A DNA stretch of 64,000 nt from Hyalella azteca (GCF_000764305.2 NW_025947034.1:62001-126000); one strand, 5' to 3'. Shown: positions 46,760 to 60,300, counted from the first letter of the stretch. A program made the numbers and translations. Notes: a model not told the origin generated them from the letters alone.

Positions 46760-48960
46760 AAATGACAATATGTGACTGCTGATGGCGAGACTTTTCAAAA
46801 CTATTTTTTGTCGCCCAACTGGAATAAAGTTGCATACCATACTAGCAATGCATTCAGTGTACCGGGAATATTCCATTTATTATTGCATGAACTTACAATC
46901 CAGTCATTTGAATAGCTAAACCAAGTAATTGTCAATTGGTGTTCCTGATTGCTGTAAAGTCTAAACCGTCAAAGAAAGTTTGAGGAGTTAGTTGAATGCA
47001 AAGAAAAATAGGAGCATTCCTAAACTTTTCTCAATAGGAAAAGAATGTTTTTTAATTGAGATTACGAGCTCAGGGAAACTGCTGCTTCCTTAAGAAGCTG
47101 CCGATTTTACCTCGGGGCAAGAAGTAGTTAGGGTAATGCAAATGTATGCAAATTTATAGTTTAACATTTGCATTGTTTGAGGAAATTGTTAATCCTACAT
47201 TGATCCAGCAAAAGTTTATACTCACAAATCTTAGGTATCAGAACTCGTAGATGAGGTTTATGTGAAAAACACCAATTTATTGTGCGAGGCATGGTTTACT
47301 GTTATAACAATTCATCAGTTTTCGTTATGTTTTAACTAATATTTCATGTATTAATCTCCTTCTCCATCATATATCAACCGTTTGCTTGCATTTATCGTGT
47401 CCAGCTATGAGGTTGCCTATGCACTAAAGAATCAATTCGATTATTCCAAAGATTATAAAGGCTCATTTGGCTAATTATCACGAAAATGATTTTATGATTA
47501 AACATTTAATTGGACACTCGAGTATCAACTCGCACACTGTCAGAATAAAAATAAAATCTTTTGCTGATCGGCCAGCACAACGTTGAAGGGCTTATCAGGC
47601 ATGAATTATAATTATCTCTGCCTTGCTAATTTAATTACATTTTATTTCGATTTAGAATTGTTGACTGCGCAGCAACAATGTAAATCATCTAAAGCGATCA
47701 GTATAGCGTTGTTCGGCGTGAACGCTTTAATTAGTACTGTCCATTGTTCAATAATACATATAGGTTAATATTCAGAAAATATTTTGCGTCGGACATTTTT
47801 CATACATTTGAAGAGCTTTTAGAAGCACTGTTAGAGTATATAGTAATGAACAATAAGTAACTGTCCAACTATGAACATCAGGAACAATTTTAGAATGCAA
47901 GGGAATTTTTACACGTAAACCGCTTCCACATGAATTTCTCAATTTGAGTGAAAACGTGATTTTGCGGAAACACCAGAAAAATTATCTCGCACGAATTCAA
48001 TTCAGAATGCGAAGAGTAGAAGCTCGAGCCAATTCAAAAGCCGCAGTGTAACAATGTTTGAATATCATTAAATTTGAACGTAAGGAAGAAAGCAGAGACT
48101 GAGGAGTTATCGAAACTTTCTTGTGTGTCCCCTTCATTCGATGTTGTGCAGAACACCGCAAAATACCGGATTCCGAAAGAGATTTTAAAATTTTAGCTTA
48201 CGTCAATGATACTCCTGACTTCAGGATTTTGGAATCTCTGTATTTAAGAAAAAATAAAAGGTTGTCACAGCGTCTACAGTTCTTATTCACATAAAAAATG
48301 TTGGGAGGTTTTCCCGTTAAATTAAAAAATTTCAAATTAAACTTTGGTGCGTCTTATATTGATTAATTGGTTATGATTTTTTTGCTAAATATTTAAATTT
48401 AGTGTTCCAAGTCGGTCAACTTTATAGCACTGAATTTTGAACTGATTTGGAAATAGTTTCTAAAACATTTTCGGTAAAAATGTGTTGAAGTTAATTTGTC
48501 ATTTGATTTGGTCTCAGTTTATTTGCTTGCTTGTGATTTTAAGTAGAGAAAAGAACGAAAAAGTTGAAATTTGAAGAGGAAAACCTTGACAATTTTTAGA
48601 CGCGGCTTGTTGGCAAGCAATAAAACTTGACGAGCTAAAGAATTATGAACAATTAAAAAAAGCTTGAGATACCTTGATTAGGAAATATTTCGTAGAATAA
48701 GTTCGAAACCTTCCTTGCTCAGCAAATAAGTTTATAGAATAGAATAGAATAGAAGTGTCAGCAGTGAAGAAATAGGCCCATGGCCTGTTGCCGAGTCTTG
48801 AATTTTTCGTGACTTGATTCACAAGGGATCCGGCCTTTGGAACCCGATCTTTCCATAACTGACGATTGATTGAGATAGCTGCTGGACTTATTGCCTGGTC
48901 CGTAATTTGCTAGGCATTTCAAGACTGAACAAATGCTAAAATTAAGGTAATGTTTATTGT
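46760..48960. other. A/T-rich stretch; (ATAGA)n at 48,733-48,752
   Basis: No gene or transposon is recognised. The TAGAATAGAATAGAATAGAA run is the only simple repeat. Frames are 81 codons or shorter. Confidence 0.5.
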
Positions 48961-48973
48961 AAATGTAAACCCG

Positions 48974-49166
48974 TGACGCCACCTGTGCTACGGGTGGCGT
49001 CAAAAGCGGTATGGCGCCACAGACGAGTCACACCTGAAATTTAAAGGTCCAGTAATAGATCTGTATGACCCACAAATAGTGCAAGTGAGTCAAAAAAGGG
49101 CATCGCTATTTAGACGTGGTTAACTCATCTAAGTGGGTCATCCAGACCCATCAATTTCTCTCAGTG
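48974..49166 (-). mobile_element. Possible end of a DNA transposon
   Basis: Read on the minus strand, the segment starts CACTGAGAGAAATTG (at 49166), passes a TGGGTC-GACCCA stem and ends with a perfect ten-bp hairpin, TGACGCCACC and GGTGGCGTCA, at 48974-49002. CACTG-type termini and subterminal hairpins are common in miniature transposons, but I could not find the other terminus. Confidence 0.28.
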
Positions 49167-49169
49167 TAC

Positions 49170-50210
49170 TGTACAGTGTTCACATATCGCTTTGAATAGC
49201 AAGTTCTGTGAAACTGAGAGTGCCAAGGTAATCATTTAAATTGAATTGACAAACATGCAGTCAAGTAAATAAAGAATTTGTAGTAGGGCTTAAGCACCCT
49301 TAAAATTTTTAATAATATAATGCAGCTAATGAAAAACGAGACAAAAACACTAATATAGGAGTGATTGACACAAGTCAATGCAAGGAGAGCTCGGCACAAG
49401 AAGAAGGGTTGACGAAAGTGTAGACCGTCGTTGGGACGACGCAGTGCCCTCAAGTGGGTTGGAGTTGGGATTCAAGAGAAGATGAGGCTGGAGAACAGAG
49501 GGAAGCCTGAGCCTAACTGAATGAAAATTTAATTGAAGCTTTGGCCTCTAATTAAAACCCAGGCACTTACAGCCGATGAATTACTGACTGCTTTGAAAAA
49601 TTTAAAAGTGAACAGAATTAATAGAAAGTCGTTAAAATAAGTCATCTTATAGCAAGCAGAAAATTTGTAGAACTTTCACTTTATGAGCAGAGGTGAAATG
49701 GAACACAAATTGAGGGGTCGTTTTTAGTGTCTCGAAACCGATGCAATTTCTTACTATTAATAAATTTTTCTAGGCCTAATAAGTTCATTCATTTCACAAT
49801 CTTATAATATAATATACATTTAAATGCCCTATACGGCGAAACTCATCTTTAAAAAGCTAGATATTAATGTTATTTGTTCCGACGTTTTTCAGGGCGTAAA
49901 CAGTCGACTATCTCATAAAACCATTGTGCATTCTATGGTTCAAGCTCAAGCATAATCATATCATTATTTATTATTGATCATACCACTATGCTTCATGCTC
50001 AGTTTAATTTGTTTTGGGGTCAACGTACGTGAACTTGGGCTGAATATAAATAAATGGTGGAACCGATTCACACAAATGCAACGAATCCATTGATACGAAT
50101 AAGCATGTTAATCTACCATATCTGTAGCCAAAAGGAATATATTCGGCACTGAAAATGTTAATCAAAATGAATAATGAACGTATGAAGTATTTCAGCGGTA
50201 GGCATAATAT
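49170..50210. other. No gene recognised
   Basis: Unique A/T-rich sequence with short frames only (75 codons or fewer). Confidence 0.5.
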
Positions 50211-50216
50211 TTTTAA

Positions 50217-50438
50217 GGGGAGCGTCTACCCTAAAATTTATCTCGGCTATTTACGAACGGATCACTCTGAAACTTGGTACACATATGTAAAACAGAATTC
50301 TAAGACATTTTTGTTCGTGTACATAAATCAACGTACAGATATGGCAGTGGTACCGTTGGATAGGGCAGAATGTCAGCTTTAAAATGAGTATAAAAACCGA
50401 AAAAGTGAAAATTTTCAATTTTAGGGTAGACGCTCCCC
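50217..50438. mobile_element. TTAA-flanked miniature inverted-repeat element, 222 bp
   Basis: Perfect 22-bp terminal inverted repeats (GGGGAGCGTCTACCCTAAAA plus TT at 50217-50238; complement at 50417-50438) are flanked by TTAA on both sides (50213-50216 and 50439-50442). TTAA duplications are typical of the piggyBac and Kolobok superfamilies. The interior has no transposase; the small frames on both strands cross the element ends and are not genes. Confidence 0.9.
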
Positions 50439-50698
50439 TTAACAATGCAAACTGTTTCAAAATCTGTGGAAAAACAAGCACGAGAACTAATGTTCAAATC
50501 AAACGTTAAATGGCGAATCTTTACTGCAATTAGGAGATCATTGGTACATTGGGCAGTTAGTTAATACAAAAACTAATTTTTGTTGCTAATACGCCCCATT
50601 ATTTGCTATGATATGAACTAACAAAAATATATATAGAGAAGCGCATTTACGACGTAAACTGAACCAAGTGAACAGCACACAATGCGAACAATACGCCA

Positions 50699-50893
50699 GT
50701 CAATAAATTGAAGAGGAAGAGGAGGCTAGAAGTAACCTAACCTAGAAGTAACCTAACCTAGGCTAGAAGGAAGAGGAGGCTAGGAGTAACCTAACCTAGA
50801 AGTAACCTAACCTAGGCTAGAAGGAAGAGAAGGCTAGGAGTAACCTAACCTAACCAGTCAATAGATTGAAGAGGAAGAGGAGGCTAGAAGTAA
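50699..50893. repeat. 54-bp tandem repeat rich in CCTAACCTA
   Basis: GAAGAGGAGGC or GAAGAGAAGGC recurs at 50716, 50770 and 50824 with period 54. Each unit holds one or two AGTAACCTAACCTAG phrases. The leading phrase, GTCAATAAATTGAAGAGGAA, returns as GTCAATAGATTGAAGAGGAA at 50857, so the block is bounded by direct repeats. CCTAA is the complement of the arthropod telomere unit TTAGG, but no more than two or three units occur in a row. Confidence 0.9.
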
Positions 50894-52130
50894 ATAAAAA
50901 AGATAAGTGTAATGTGTACAGCAGTCTTGCTGCAGCAGTACACTTCATCAGAGGCGTATATCAGTGCCTCTCATATTGACTTTTGGTTTCCAGCGATTTA
51001 AACTTATTCATCGTTGAATTTGAGCTATAGGCAGTATGTATGTGTCTTGTCACTGATGTTTGCAGATATTCTACAGATTCATGACTGTTTGTATCCTCAC
51101 GAGTACACATCTTCTTCTGTGGTTTTAAACTTTCGGCTTATAGGTTGTCTTGTTTGAGAACGGGAAGTTTAAAAAAGACGCAGGTTTAAAATGCAGCTTA
51201 CAGATATTGAGTATCAGATGGAAGCATATTTGAATATGCACACTGCGCAGTTCCTGTTGTTGCAAATTTACTGGCTAAAAATCAATACATCTTCATATCG
51301 GCGTTAGCAGACAGGTGGATCTGTGCGTCAAAAGATTCGCACCTTATATGGTATTTCTGATATTCAAAAAACAATGATCTTCCCGCGTACACTCAATGAT
51401 CTTTCAGTTTGCATGAGTAAAAATTCCATTGATGAAAAATTATTGAAATATTAAAGATTTCCCCCGTATATGGAGGCTTCTGACGACGCAGTCGCGTGCT
51501 GTCACTGTCATTAAAGCAGGTACCCAACTTAGTTAACATCGATCCCCATGAACGCGTCAAAAATAAAGGTGGATGCACGCCGGCCACTCAAATGACGATG
51601 GTCGGCTGTCACTGATTCAAATCGTATTTATGTTGCTGGGGCACCAGATAAAGAGAGCCGGCGGGAAAATGTTGTAGACAAGAAACTTACGCAAAAAATA
51701 CGCAAAAATTATTACATTTTCATTTCTGATCGAAAATTTTACGACTATCTGAATCCTTGCTCCCACTTCTATGCTTCTCATGATTACTTGAAAAAGTATG
51801 AGACAGGAGTTCGATACTCACAATTTCGAAAAGCATATATCTTTATTTTCATGCATATTTGATTTTCCACTTTTTTAAAATATGATTTCGGGATCGAATG
51901 GAATTCCTTAGAAAATTTTCATATTTTCGATATATATAAGAAAGTATTTTCGGAAGATTAACGAGCTGTAAAATTTTGTATTTAGAATGAACTTATTAAG
52001 AAAGTATTCTAAGCACTTCGTTACTGTAGTTAAATATGAAATCTGTGAACGAATAGCGAAATGAAATTTCAACTTGATATTCTTTCACTCTAAAATAATA
52101 ATTAAGAGTCGTGCATCGACATTATTATAT
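50894..52130. other. No gene recognised
   Basis: A/T-rich, with a modestly G/C-richer patch at 51,480-51,670 that shows no domain or structure I can identify. Confidence 0.5.
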
Positions 52131-52133
52131 AGG

Positions 52134-53022
52134 TTGCGTAGGTAGATTTAATGGTGGCGTGATGAGTAACGATGGGCGGCCCCATCTGTTAAAAATCGAC
52201 GGTAAAACCAAAAAAATCAAGTGAGCGGTGAGTATAGGCGAGGTCATCGATGAATCATCAATGATTTATACGGTCTGAATCACAAATGGCCTATTGCAGG
52301 CAAATCTCTGGTAAACCACCGATAACCGCTTGCCAAGACTGCACAGTACACACGAAGACATATGCCACTAAAATTTATCAAATTTTGAGAGAAGATAATA
52401 GGTTACTTGTCATTCGAGATCAAAACGAAACCATGACCTCGTTCTATGTGTTTGGCTTTTAAGACTTTGATTAAAGTAAATTTAGAGAAAGTTCAACATA
52501 TATTGGTAGGTACGAGTATAACTGACATGCTAAAAGTTAACCCCATGGGCATGTATCAGACTACTCCTGATATAAGTTGTCCGAGGAAGAATTTGAAATT
52601 TTCCTCGAAAAATAATGTTTTTCAAAAGATGATGGCGACTCCAATTTTTCACGTTCATCAACTTGCTGTGCTTGAAATATTGTGATCAATTAAGTCAAAT
52701 TTTTGTTTCAATTAGTATAAATTGAGTGGATCGATGAAGTGTGATAAATTGCGTGAAATGCATGGGATTCTTCCTAACATAAAACATTTTTTCGACTTCA
52801 TTTTAGAGGAGGCCACCGATGGCTCATCGATACGCCACCGGTACGATTGGGTAGTTATTGGAGAAGTGATTTTCGGTTAGGGTAGCCATAAGCAGGTTAG
52901 AGGTGGAACTTAGGCCAGACACACAATCGACGCCGCATCGATGCGCCATCGGTGCTCCACCTAAAAATCCACCTATAGCTAGCAATAATCATCCATGCTC
53001 CACCAATAATTTTTATATGGGC
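52134..53022. mobile_element. Tentative old element with related inverted ends
   Basis: The right part carries ATCGATGCGCCATCGGTGC and CACCGATGGCTCATCGATAC. Read in complement, its end (ATAGGTGGATTTTTAGGTGG ... CACCGATGG) loosely resembles the left part (GTAGGTAGATTTAATGGTGG ... AACGATGGG). Similar CATCGATGA/CATCGATAA phrases occur at 52,240-52,330 and at 26,795-26,825. The resemblance is imperfect and judged by eye. Confidence 0.2.
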
Positions 53023-53164
53023 TATAATCTTGGCTAAAGCATCATTGAATGTGTAAAATAATTGTTCATGCGCAATTTAAAGCATCGAGACTAACAAATC
53101 TGTAGGGGCAATAACTTAGAAATGTGCATTTGAGAGCTGCCGCCTCACATGCACAGACTGAATA

Positions 53165-53678
53165 ATGTATAATCCTGTTGCGGGAATTTCTCAGTTTTGT
53201 TGCTGTTTTCCTTTCCATCTTGCTCTGAATTTTTCAGTAGTCATAAGCCTTTCACGTCCCGTCAGACCATCTGTGGTGGCCATTTGTCTCTTTGTTTTGT
53301 GTTTTTTACCAATTTCTCTCTTGGTATTTAGATGGTGGTGGTTTTTATCTAGTTTTCGTAGTACCTCTAGCATCTCTATGTTGTACAGTATTAGCCGCTG
53401 AGTATATTCTATTTAAGCTTTGTTTCGAGTCATCATTCCCAACGTCGTTCCAACTTAGGAAGATGCTCTGTTCCGATGATGCCAAGATTTTTCTTCGGAA
53501 ACTTCTCCGGCATTCCATTAGAAGAGACTTTTTAGGACTAACTTTAAAATTCTTTTTGAACCTTGGGCCTAATGAGAAAAGCGACAGTCAGCCTCCGCGT
53601 GCCCTTTTCAAATATGATCTTTCAGCTAAGGTCCAAAACAACTCCTTCCTGACTCTCCCTGCTTCAAATATTGTGTAA
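53165..53678 (+). other. Pyrimidine-rich segment with a 128-codon frame; doubtful gene
   Basis: The frame at 53292-53678 encodes a hydrophobic N-terminal half (about residues 1-45, possibly membrane-spanning by composition) and a more ordinary second half (RKMLCSDDAKIFLRKLLRHS...). A run of A residues follows the stop at 53,679. I recognise no family. The hydrophobic half may simply reflect T-rich DNA, and frames of this length are expected by chance in 64 kb. Confidence 0.15.
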
Positions 53679-53699
53679 AAAAAAATGATGACAAATCTA

Positions 53700-54836
53700 A
53701 CGCTCGTTTGCTTTTTTGTCAACGAGGAACTCATTTATGTTCTTACTAAAAATAAAATTTAGAATACGAAAAATTAATATTAGAACCTTAGTGAAGTAGC
53801 TTCTTTTGAGGAATTAGTAAAGCAAGTAAGTCTATACGGATATATCTGTGCTTCGAATTACTCATTGAAAAACACTGTTAAAACGACGAAAGAATTCGAA
53901 AACCTCTGTAGAAGAAAGAATCCATTTGACCTTCTAAGCACTTAACAATACAATGTGGAACTCATTTTAGGATTAGTTTTACTGGGCTCACTAAATGGTT
54001 TTTTCTTCCTTTGTTCTTTTGAAATTCTTCTCACTTCTAGTGCAACATATTAGGTAGCGTTATCATTGCACGAGGGACAAAAGTACATGTGAGACAAAAT
54101 AAAATACTTCTTGTTTTTAAAATTATACTGAGGAAAATTTCAGAAATAGCGTGAAAAAAAACACAGCCGTAAGATACAAAGACATGAGAATATATTTCTA
54201 ACTGGAGGTTAAAATCAAGTAAAATGTCTAGTTAATTCACCATTATTTGCTTTAGTATTTATTGATCAATTTGTTATTAAGGCAAACTAACGACGAAGAT
54301 ATAATACACGACATTTATTCTTTCAGAATTTCACTCATTATATACAACCTAAGAGTTAAAGCAATCACTTAGAATGTCCTTAAACACTGGGCAAACACAA
54401 AAACCGTTCGGGAAACATTGGTCCGTTGTGCAATCCCGATGAGTTGCGCGACTGATGTATTGTTCCGCGTATCCGTAGTTTGACACAACCGCCTTATTCA
54501 TGACAGTATTTCTGTCTCGCCACTTGTAAATATAACCAAGATCAGCATGCCAGCAGAGTTAATAACCACTTACTTCAGAATGGTTGCATGACGTCAGCTG
54601 ATATGTTACGCTCGGCTCAATGCCGTATCGCTGCTGCTGTTGACTGTGGCCGTACTGGTGATCGATAATTGGTGCGCGATGCTCGGTACTTGATTGAGGT
54701 TATAGACGCCTCCATCATTGACGTATGTATTGTTGGCTCACATGTTGTCTTCTGGCCGAATCACGGACTGTGATGCCGTAGTTTTGATGTTAGGTGTTAA
54801 TTGAAGGAGCAAACTCGTGACTGTTACTTGTAGTTT
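53700..54836. other. No gene recognised
   Basis: A/T-rich to 54,400, then moderately balanced sequence to 54,830 with no frame of note. Confidence 0.5.
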
Positions 54837-54900
54837 GTTGATGCTCTCATACACGAGTTGATGTTGATGCTCTCATACATTGTTGATGCTCTCATACAAG
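54837..54900. repeat. Short tandem repeat GTTGATGCTCTCATACA, three copies
   Basis: Copies at 54837, 54863 and 54882, with irregular spacing of 26 and 19 bases. Confidence 0.85.
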
Positions 54901-57350
54901 CGCCGGCTCAAGGCTGGACCGTCACCAGAGTCTGCGGAACTGCAGTTTGTTCGCGCTAGCGCTTCTGAACTGCAGACTAGCTATCTCAATACCGGCGCTC
55001 CAACAGTTAATTGAATATGCGGTTCAAGTTATTTATTAATGTACCGTCAAACTATCTCTATACTAAGACCTTGTTTGAAAACCTGTCGTTGGCGAGCATT
55101 AGTCCTCCGTCGATCTCTCGACCGTTTACATGGACCTTTAGTCCCTGGCGACCAGGATTCATGATCACATTAATAAATAAGGCTTTGTTCGGGTATAATA
55201 TTAGTTCGTTGGTGGCGGTGGTGGTGCAGTGCCACTAGGTAAGTGATGAAAACACAAGAGGTAGCACAGAATGGTCAGACAGAGGAAGGAGAAAAGGAAA
55301 AGACAGCAGAAGATGAAGATAAACGATCTGCGCATAATTTGGTTGTCAGGGTTTATGGGTTAGGTTTGGGTTGATTGGGGGATGAGAAGCAATCCGTCAG
55401 GACTCTGATTGATTTTTATTAGGGAGTGAGGGGGGAATTTTTTTAATTGGTGAGCTTCAATAAAAATAAAGTTTCTAAGAACTTTCAATGTACCTGCGCT
55501 TTTTTTCTACAGTAATTTGATGGCAATGGTGATGAGGATTGTGAATTGCTTGCTTGAAAGTCTAAATGTCTCTGTCAATATATCTCTTTTTCTTCAACAC
55601 TCAATTTAGACATTTGCTTACTGGAAGCTTGATTGTTGAATAGTAAAAATAAATTAAATCTTGCACTTGAACTCATAAACTCTCCCGCACATTAACCTGC
55701 AGCATTAATTACTTTTTCAATGATTGGAATCAGGTTTTCTATCAAAAATTATGGCCGTTGCAATTATCAATAATAATATTGCTCGGGAAACACTGTAATC
55801 CCTCATGCGCATCTCGCCAGGAACTTCACATGCTGAAATTCCCTGCAAATGAGGAGAACGGACGTGCAAAGAGTTAAACTTTATTATAATCCTTGCAAAT
55901 TAAGTCAAAATTGTCCACTACTTCGTTATAAACATTTTTTCCGTACTAATTTTGTGATTCCACATAGATCTCTGATTTTCCTTTTAAGTTTGTAATGTGA
56001 CAAATTGCATATTATAATTATTTCTCTTAGTCACATTCTTATCTATTGTAAACGAATCAATTCAATTATGAAGTTATTTTTTGGTTCACCGGTGCGGCAT
56101 CATTATTGTCCTCCAAACTACGATTTCACAAAAGTTAATGTTTATAACCGGGTTTTCGTTTTTCTAATGTCGGTTGGAATGCGGCTAGGAAACCCTTGAA
56201 GATTTTTACATTCTTTCTCAATGGCTGACAAAAACTTTGAGTATGGTAAATGCCAAATGGAAGCGGTCATGCACCTTTATTGTGGTGATCACAAGAGTAT
56301 CATGGCGAGCATAATTTTTTTAAATATTAATACACTTAAAGAAAATCAAATTTTATTTATTCAAAACATGTGAGGTCAATTGCTGCTAATGAAGAATATT
56401 CTTCGATTGTGTTTAAGAGCTAATTATTAGGAAACTTTGCACGTGTTGTGTAACTGGAAATTTCCAGAGAGCAATTTCTGCATGACATTATCTTAATGGT
56501 TGTTAGCACATGAGTAAGAATTTAACGCTTTGATTAGCTAATGGAAGCACTTTCATCGGAAACGAACAATTATTTGCAGAGTCTCACACGAATAACGCAT
56601 TTCGATTTCTGTATTGCATAATTTGCGCACTAAATTAAGCAAATTTAATTCCTCCAGTGCCCACTTCAGCAAATAACAGGTCATTGGGGACATTCTATTG
56701 TCAATTGACTTTCTAATAGCGAATAATGAGAGTAATACGGCCTCCCAGGGTTCTCTCATAATTTTACGCGTGCCTCACTCTCAACCTATGTTGAACATTA
56801 GTCACTGACAACGCAAAAATGAACGCCACTTTCAATTAAAAGCATACATATTGACAAAATGGGCACCATCATCACATGCGCCTCACGCATCAGTTCCGTG
56901 ACCTTGAATATTGAAATCCGTTTGCAGATTTTAAATTCTGCACACAATTGACTGTATGAACAGAAGCACCCAAAGCTTTACTGAGACAATTGAGATAACG
57001 TGATAAATTTTCATCCATAATTCATTCAAGTGCATGATGGTTATTGTGTAAGAAATTACCACTTTCGAACGCATTGCTACCTTCACTAGCTGCCAGGTGA
57101 TGCTGCAGCGTACGTCCAATTCACCTCAGTTTTGCACCGGCAACCGAAGTAGCAACATATCATCATGCTTTACCTTCCACGTAACCCTTGGCCTATATAT
57201 AATATACGCATCTTCAGCAGGTACCAGCCCCTAATTCTTGCTAAGACTATTATTCTACTGTGTTACTATTTTCTTTGAATGTGGTTCTAGAAGGTTTTAT
57301 TTAATTATTTATTGCTCGTGTATTGACTAGGTAGAATTGTAAACTATGAT
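54901..57350. other. No gene recognised; purine-rich tract at 55,245-55,325
   Basis: The plus strand at 55,245-55,325 is nearly all A and G. Repeated GAACTGCAG occurs at 54,937-54,975. Frames are 75 codons or fewer, without domains. Confidence 0.45.
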
Positions 57351-57351
57351 T

Positions 57352-57393
57352 GGTAAACTATGATGAGCCCGTGAAGGCTCATCATAGTTTACC
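57352..57393. repeat. Perfect 18-bp hairpin
   Basis: GGTAAACTATGATGAGCC at 57352-57369 pairs exactly with GGCTCATCATAGTTTACC at 57376-57393, with a six-base CGTGAA loop. A second GTAAACTATGAT lies immediately upstream at about 57,340, so the left arm has a direct duplicate. The loop is short for a microRNA precursor. It may be a palindromic transposon remnant. Confidence 0.9.
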
Positions 57394-60300
57394 TTTGGGG
57401 ATAACCTCCATTTGGGACATTTAAGGTGAAGGTATATCAGCTTGGACGTTGGTGTACAGGAAGGTATAGAGGTTTAGGATTTTACGCCTCTAACTTTTTC
57501 AACCAGAACTCGTTCAACCAGAGCGTAAAGCGACGCTAATTTACGCTCAAATATATCTTGAGGCGCCCTAATTCAGAAGCTGACAGCCCCCCTAAATTTC
57601 AATAGGACAGGTATGCAAAGATACTCTTTATTGCTAGATGAAAGGCCAAATTGTTAAATAACCAAGTTTAAACGAATTTATTTAGCAATGCCCACGTACA
57701 ACTGGATATTCTTGAGTGAGACCAAAATTTGCCGAATCCTTCTCCTGTCCAAAGTTCTTTTTAACTTGCTAGATCAGGACCTCCATAATAACATTTCAGA
57801 GAGACTGAATAGAACGCGATTTGGCTCTCTTCAACGACAAATAATTTCAGAATGTCCCCGGAGCCAGGGAAGCTCTCGCTTATTTTCTCTACTTTTGTTT
57901 CAAAAATCTTATGTGGACAAGGAAATGCACTTCACTCTGATTCAGCCACACGCAAAGCTGCTGAGTTTATAGTTAACTTAAATTTATATATGGAGCTCTA
58001 TCCCTAAAAGTCACTTTGATCATTTAAAATTCTACGCTGATTACAAAATGATGCCCAAATTTTGAAATTTTAAAATGATGCTCTAGTTCGAAATGTATTA
58101 ATAACATCATTATGAATGCACCGTCTTGGGAGTCAGACAAATCCTATCGGAGTTTTTAGTGCTGGTCTGTCACTCCGTCTGAGAATTCTTCATTAGCACA
58201 AATCAGGATACGCGAGTCTCTCTTTGGCCTGCCTCTCCACACGCCTCTGCCTCCATATCTCCTACCCTTCACCGGTTACCCTTTCACTCGTTGCTGTAAT
58301 TCAGCAGGGCCAGAGACCGCAAGGCTGTCACTACATAAAAACTACAAGACATAACATGACAAAAAATTAACCTCCCATTTCATGCATTATGTGAAACGGT
58401 CATGAACATCCGTAATGGAAAGAAAATTAGGAGTCGAGAGACAACTTTTTCAAGCACTGCCCTCGTTTAAGTATGGTCCTCTATTAAAAACGCGTAATTA
58501 TATCCAAAGACGGCACAAGTCTTTGACAAATGGTCTGCTTCTTAATTTAAGTTTGTTTCCCAATATTATTCCTGATGAGAAAAGACAAATATGATCTGCA
58601 ACCAAATCGTTCAACACCAACATAACCCACAAAACTAATTTGTCATTTGATGAGAATAATTTTTCAGTTCAGTAATGGCGTCTGCCCCAGAGTCGCTAGC
58701 TAAGGGCAGTGGTGGAGGAGGAATATAGTGTTCGAACTCTACAATTTACATATTGTGAACGGAGTACAAAATGATGGTCATAAAGCTGCGTTTACTCAGC
58801 CTATAGAAGCAATTCTGCCAGTCATTACTTAATTATTGTGAATGACTAGTTTCAATTTGTTGTAGGTCAATTATTGAGTCGTGTATTATTTTGAATACAC
58901 ACACAGAGACTTACAGGCATAGCCGGTAAGTCTCTGTTATCCTGATGATTTGGGACGTATATGTCAACCTATTATTGGTGTGGATCATAGACTGTCGTGC
59001 AGTTGTGCTGGTATGATGCTTTTCACTTATGTCTCTCTGAAACCCCGTTTTTTATGGTATCGTGTTTTTGTAAAGGTTGCAGAAATCAAGTTGTTGGATA
59101 TAAATATTGGGAAATAAATCGCACCGAATAATTTTGGTACCTTTTTAAGCATTATAAGAAAAATTTATCAACTTTCTGCAATATTGCCGTTGCAGCGGGC
59201 CAAGTGTTAGCAGGCCAAGGAACGCTACCCGTTCTGTATAATTTAAGCCCCTGCACTTCTTTAGGCTGGAACTAAAAATGTAAGAAGAGTTGCAAGAAAA
59301 TTGGGAGTGAGGCCTCTTGACTAAGGTTATTCATTTGGGGGCAAATGGATGTAAACTTACACATTATGGCAATTTAGGTTTGACATTCTATTCACCTCTG
59401 TATGTTGATTACTAGGTTCTGTTCTACGTACTGTACTTGTCTTGTCTGACTTGGTTTGTGTAAATTTTCCAAAATCTTTCATGCTCGTAGGGTCCGCGGA
59501 TAGATGTCCTGAAATGGTATTAGTTTAGCAGGTCCCTCGCAAGACAGTCATTAACTTATTGTGATTTTTATCAAAATATAACTCGAAAGTTAAAATATTC
59601 GATTTCGTGCAGTTTTGTAAATAGAAGTTCTTTTTTCCACGTTAGTGTCAGTGGTTTTTCTTTGATTAAGAAATGTATGTATTGCAATGTATTGCAATAA
59701 AACGGCCTTTGGGATAATGGAATGCTCAAATTATTGTGACTATCTGTTCCTGATAACGTTGAACTAATGTCCTAGTATTGGTTAAATGAAGGCATTTTCC
59801 TGGAGTAGCCGGCAGCATCCTTTTTCCTAAAATTCGTTTGTGCCATGCAAGTTTTAATGAAATTGAGAATAAAACCGCCTATTTTTGGCAATAATTTTAT
59901 TTGATCTCGTGAAAATGTTTCGCTCACCACAAATAATAGACCAGGAACCACTTGCGTGTATCCGAGCTGATACATACAGCTGCTGAAATTATAGTAAGTA
60001 TAAGTATAATCCATAAGTACAAGTATAAGCCACGGTAATAGCCTCCCAGGCACGTGAGACGCCACGTGTGGACGAACTCTGAGGGAGTTATTGCCTGCTA
60101 ATTCCGTCTCCTTTATATTTACCCTCGCTAACCCATAATGCAATCTGAAATGACGCATAATTCAAGCGTTAGTTCGTACATTATATGAAGCCTAACCTCG
60201 CTACCATTTCCCCTACATTCAATCCTCGTTCCAGTTTAGTTTCATGGTTCAATATTTATCTCCGTTTTATCTCTTCATGTTTTTATTTATCTTTACCTCT

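Noticed and set aside
59772..60158. 128-codon minus frame outside repeats
   Set aside because: No recognisable domain, and a frame this long is expected by chance a few times in 64 kb of A/T-rich DNA.
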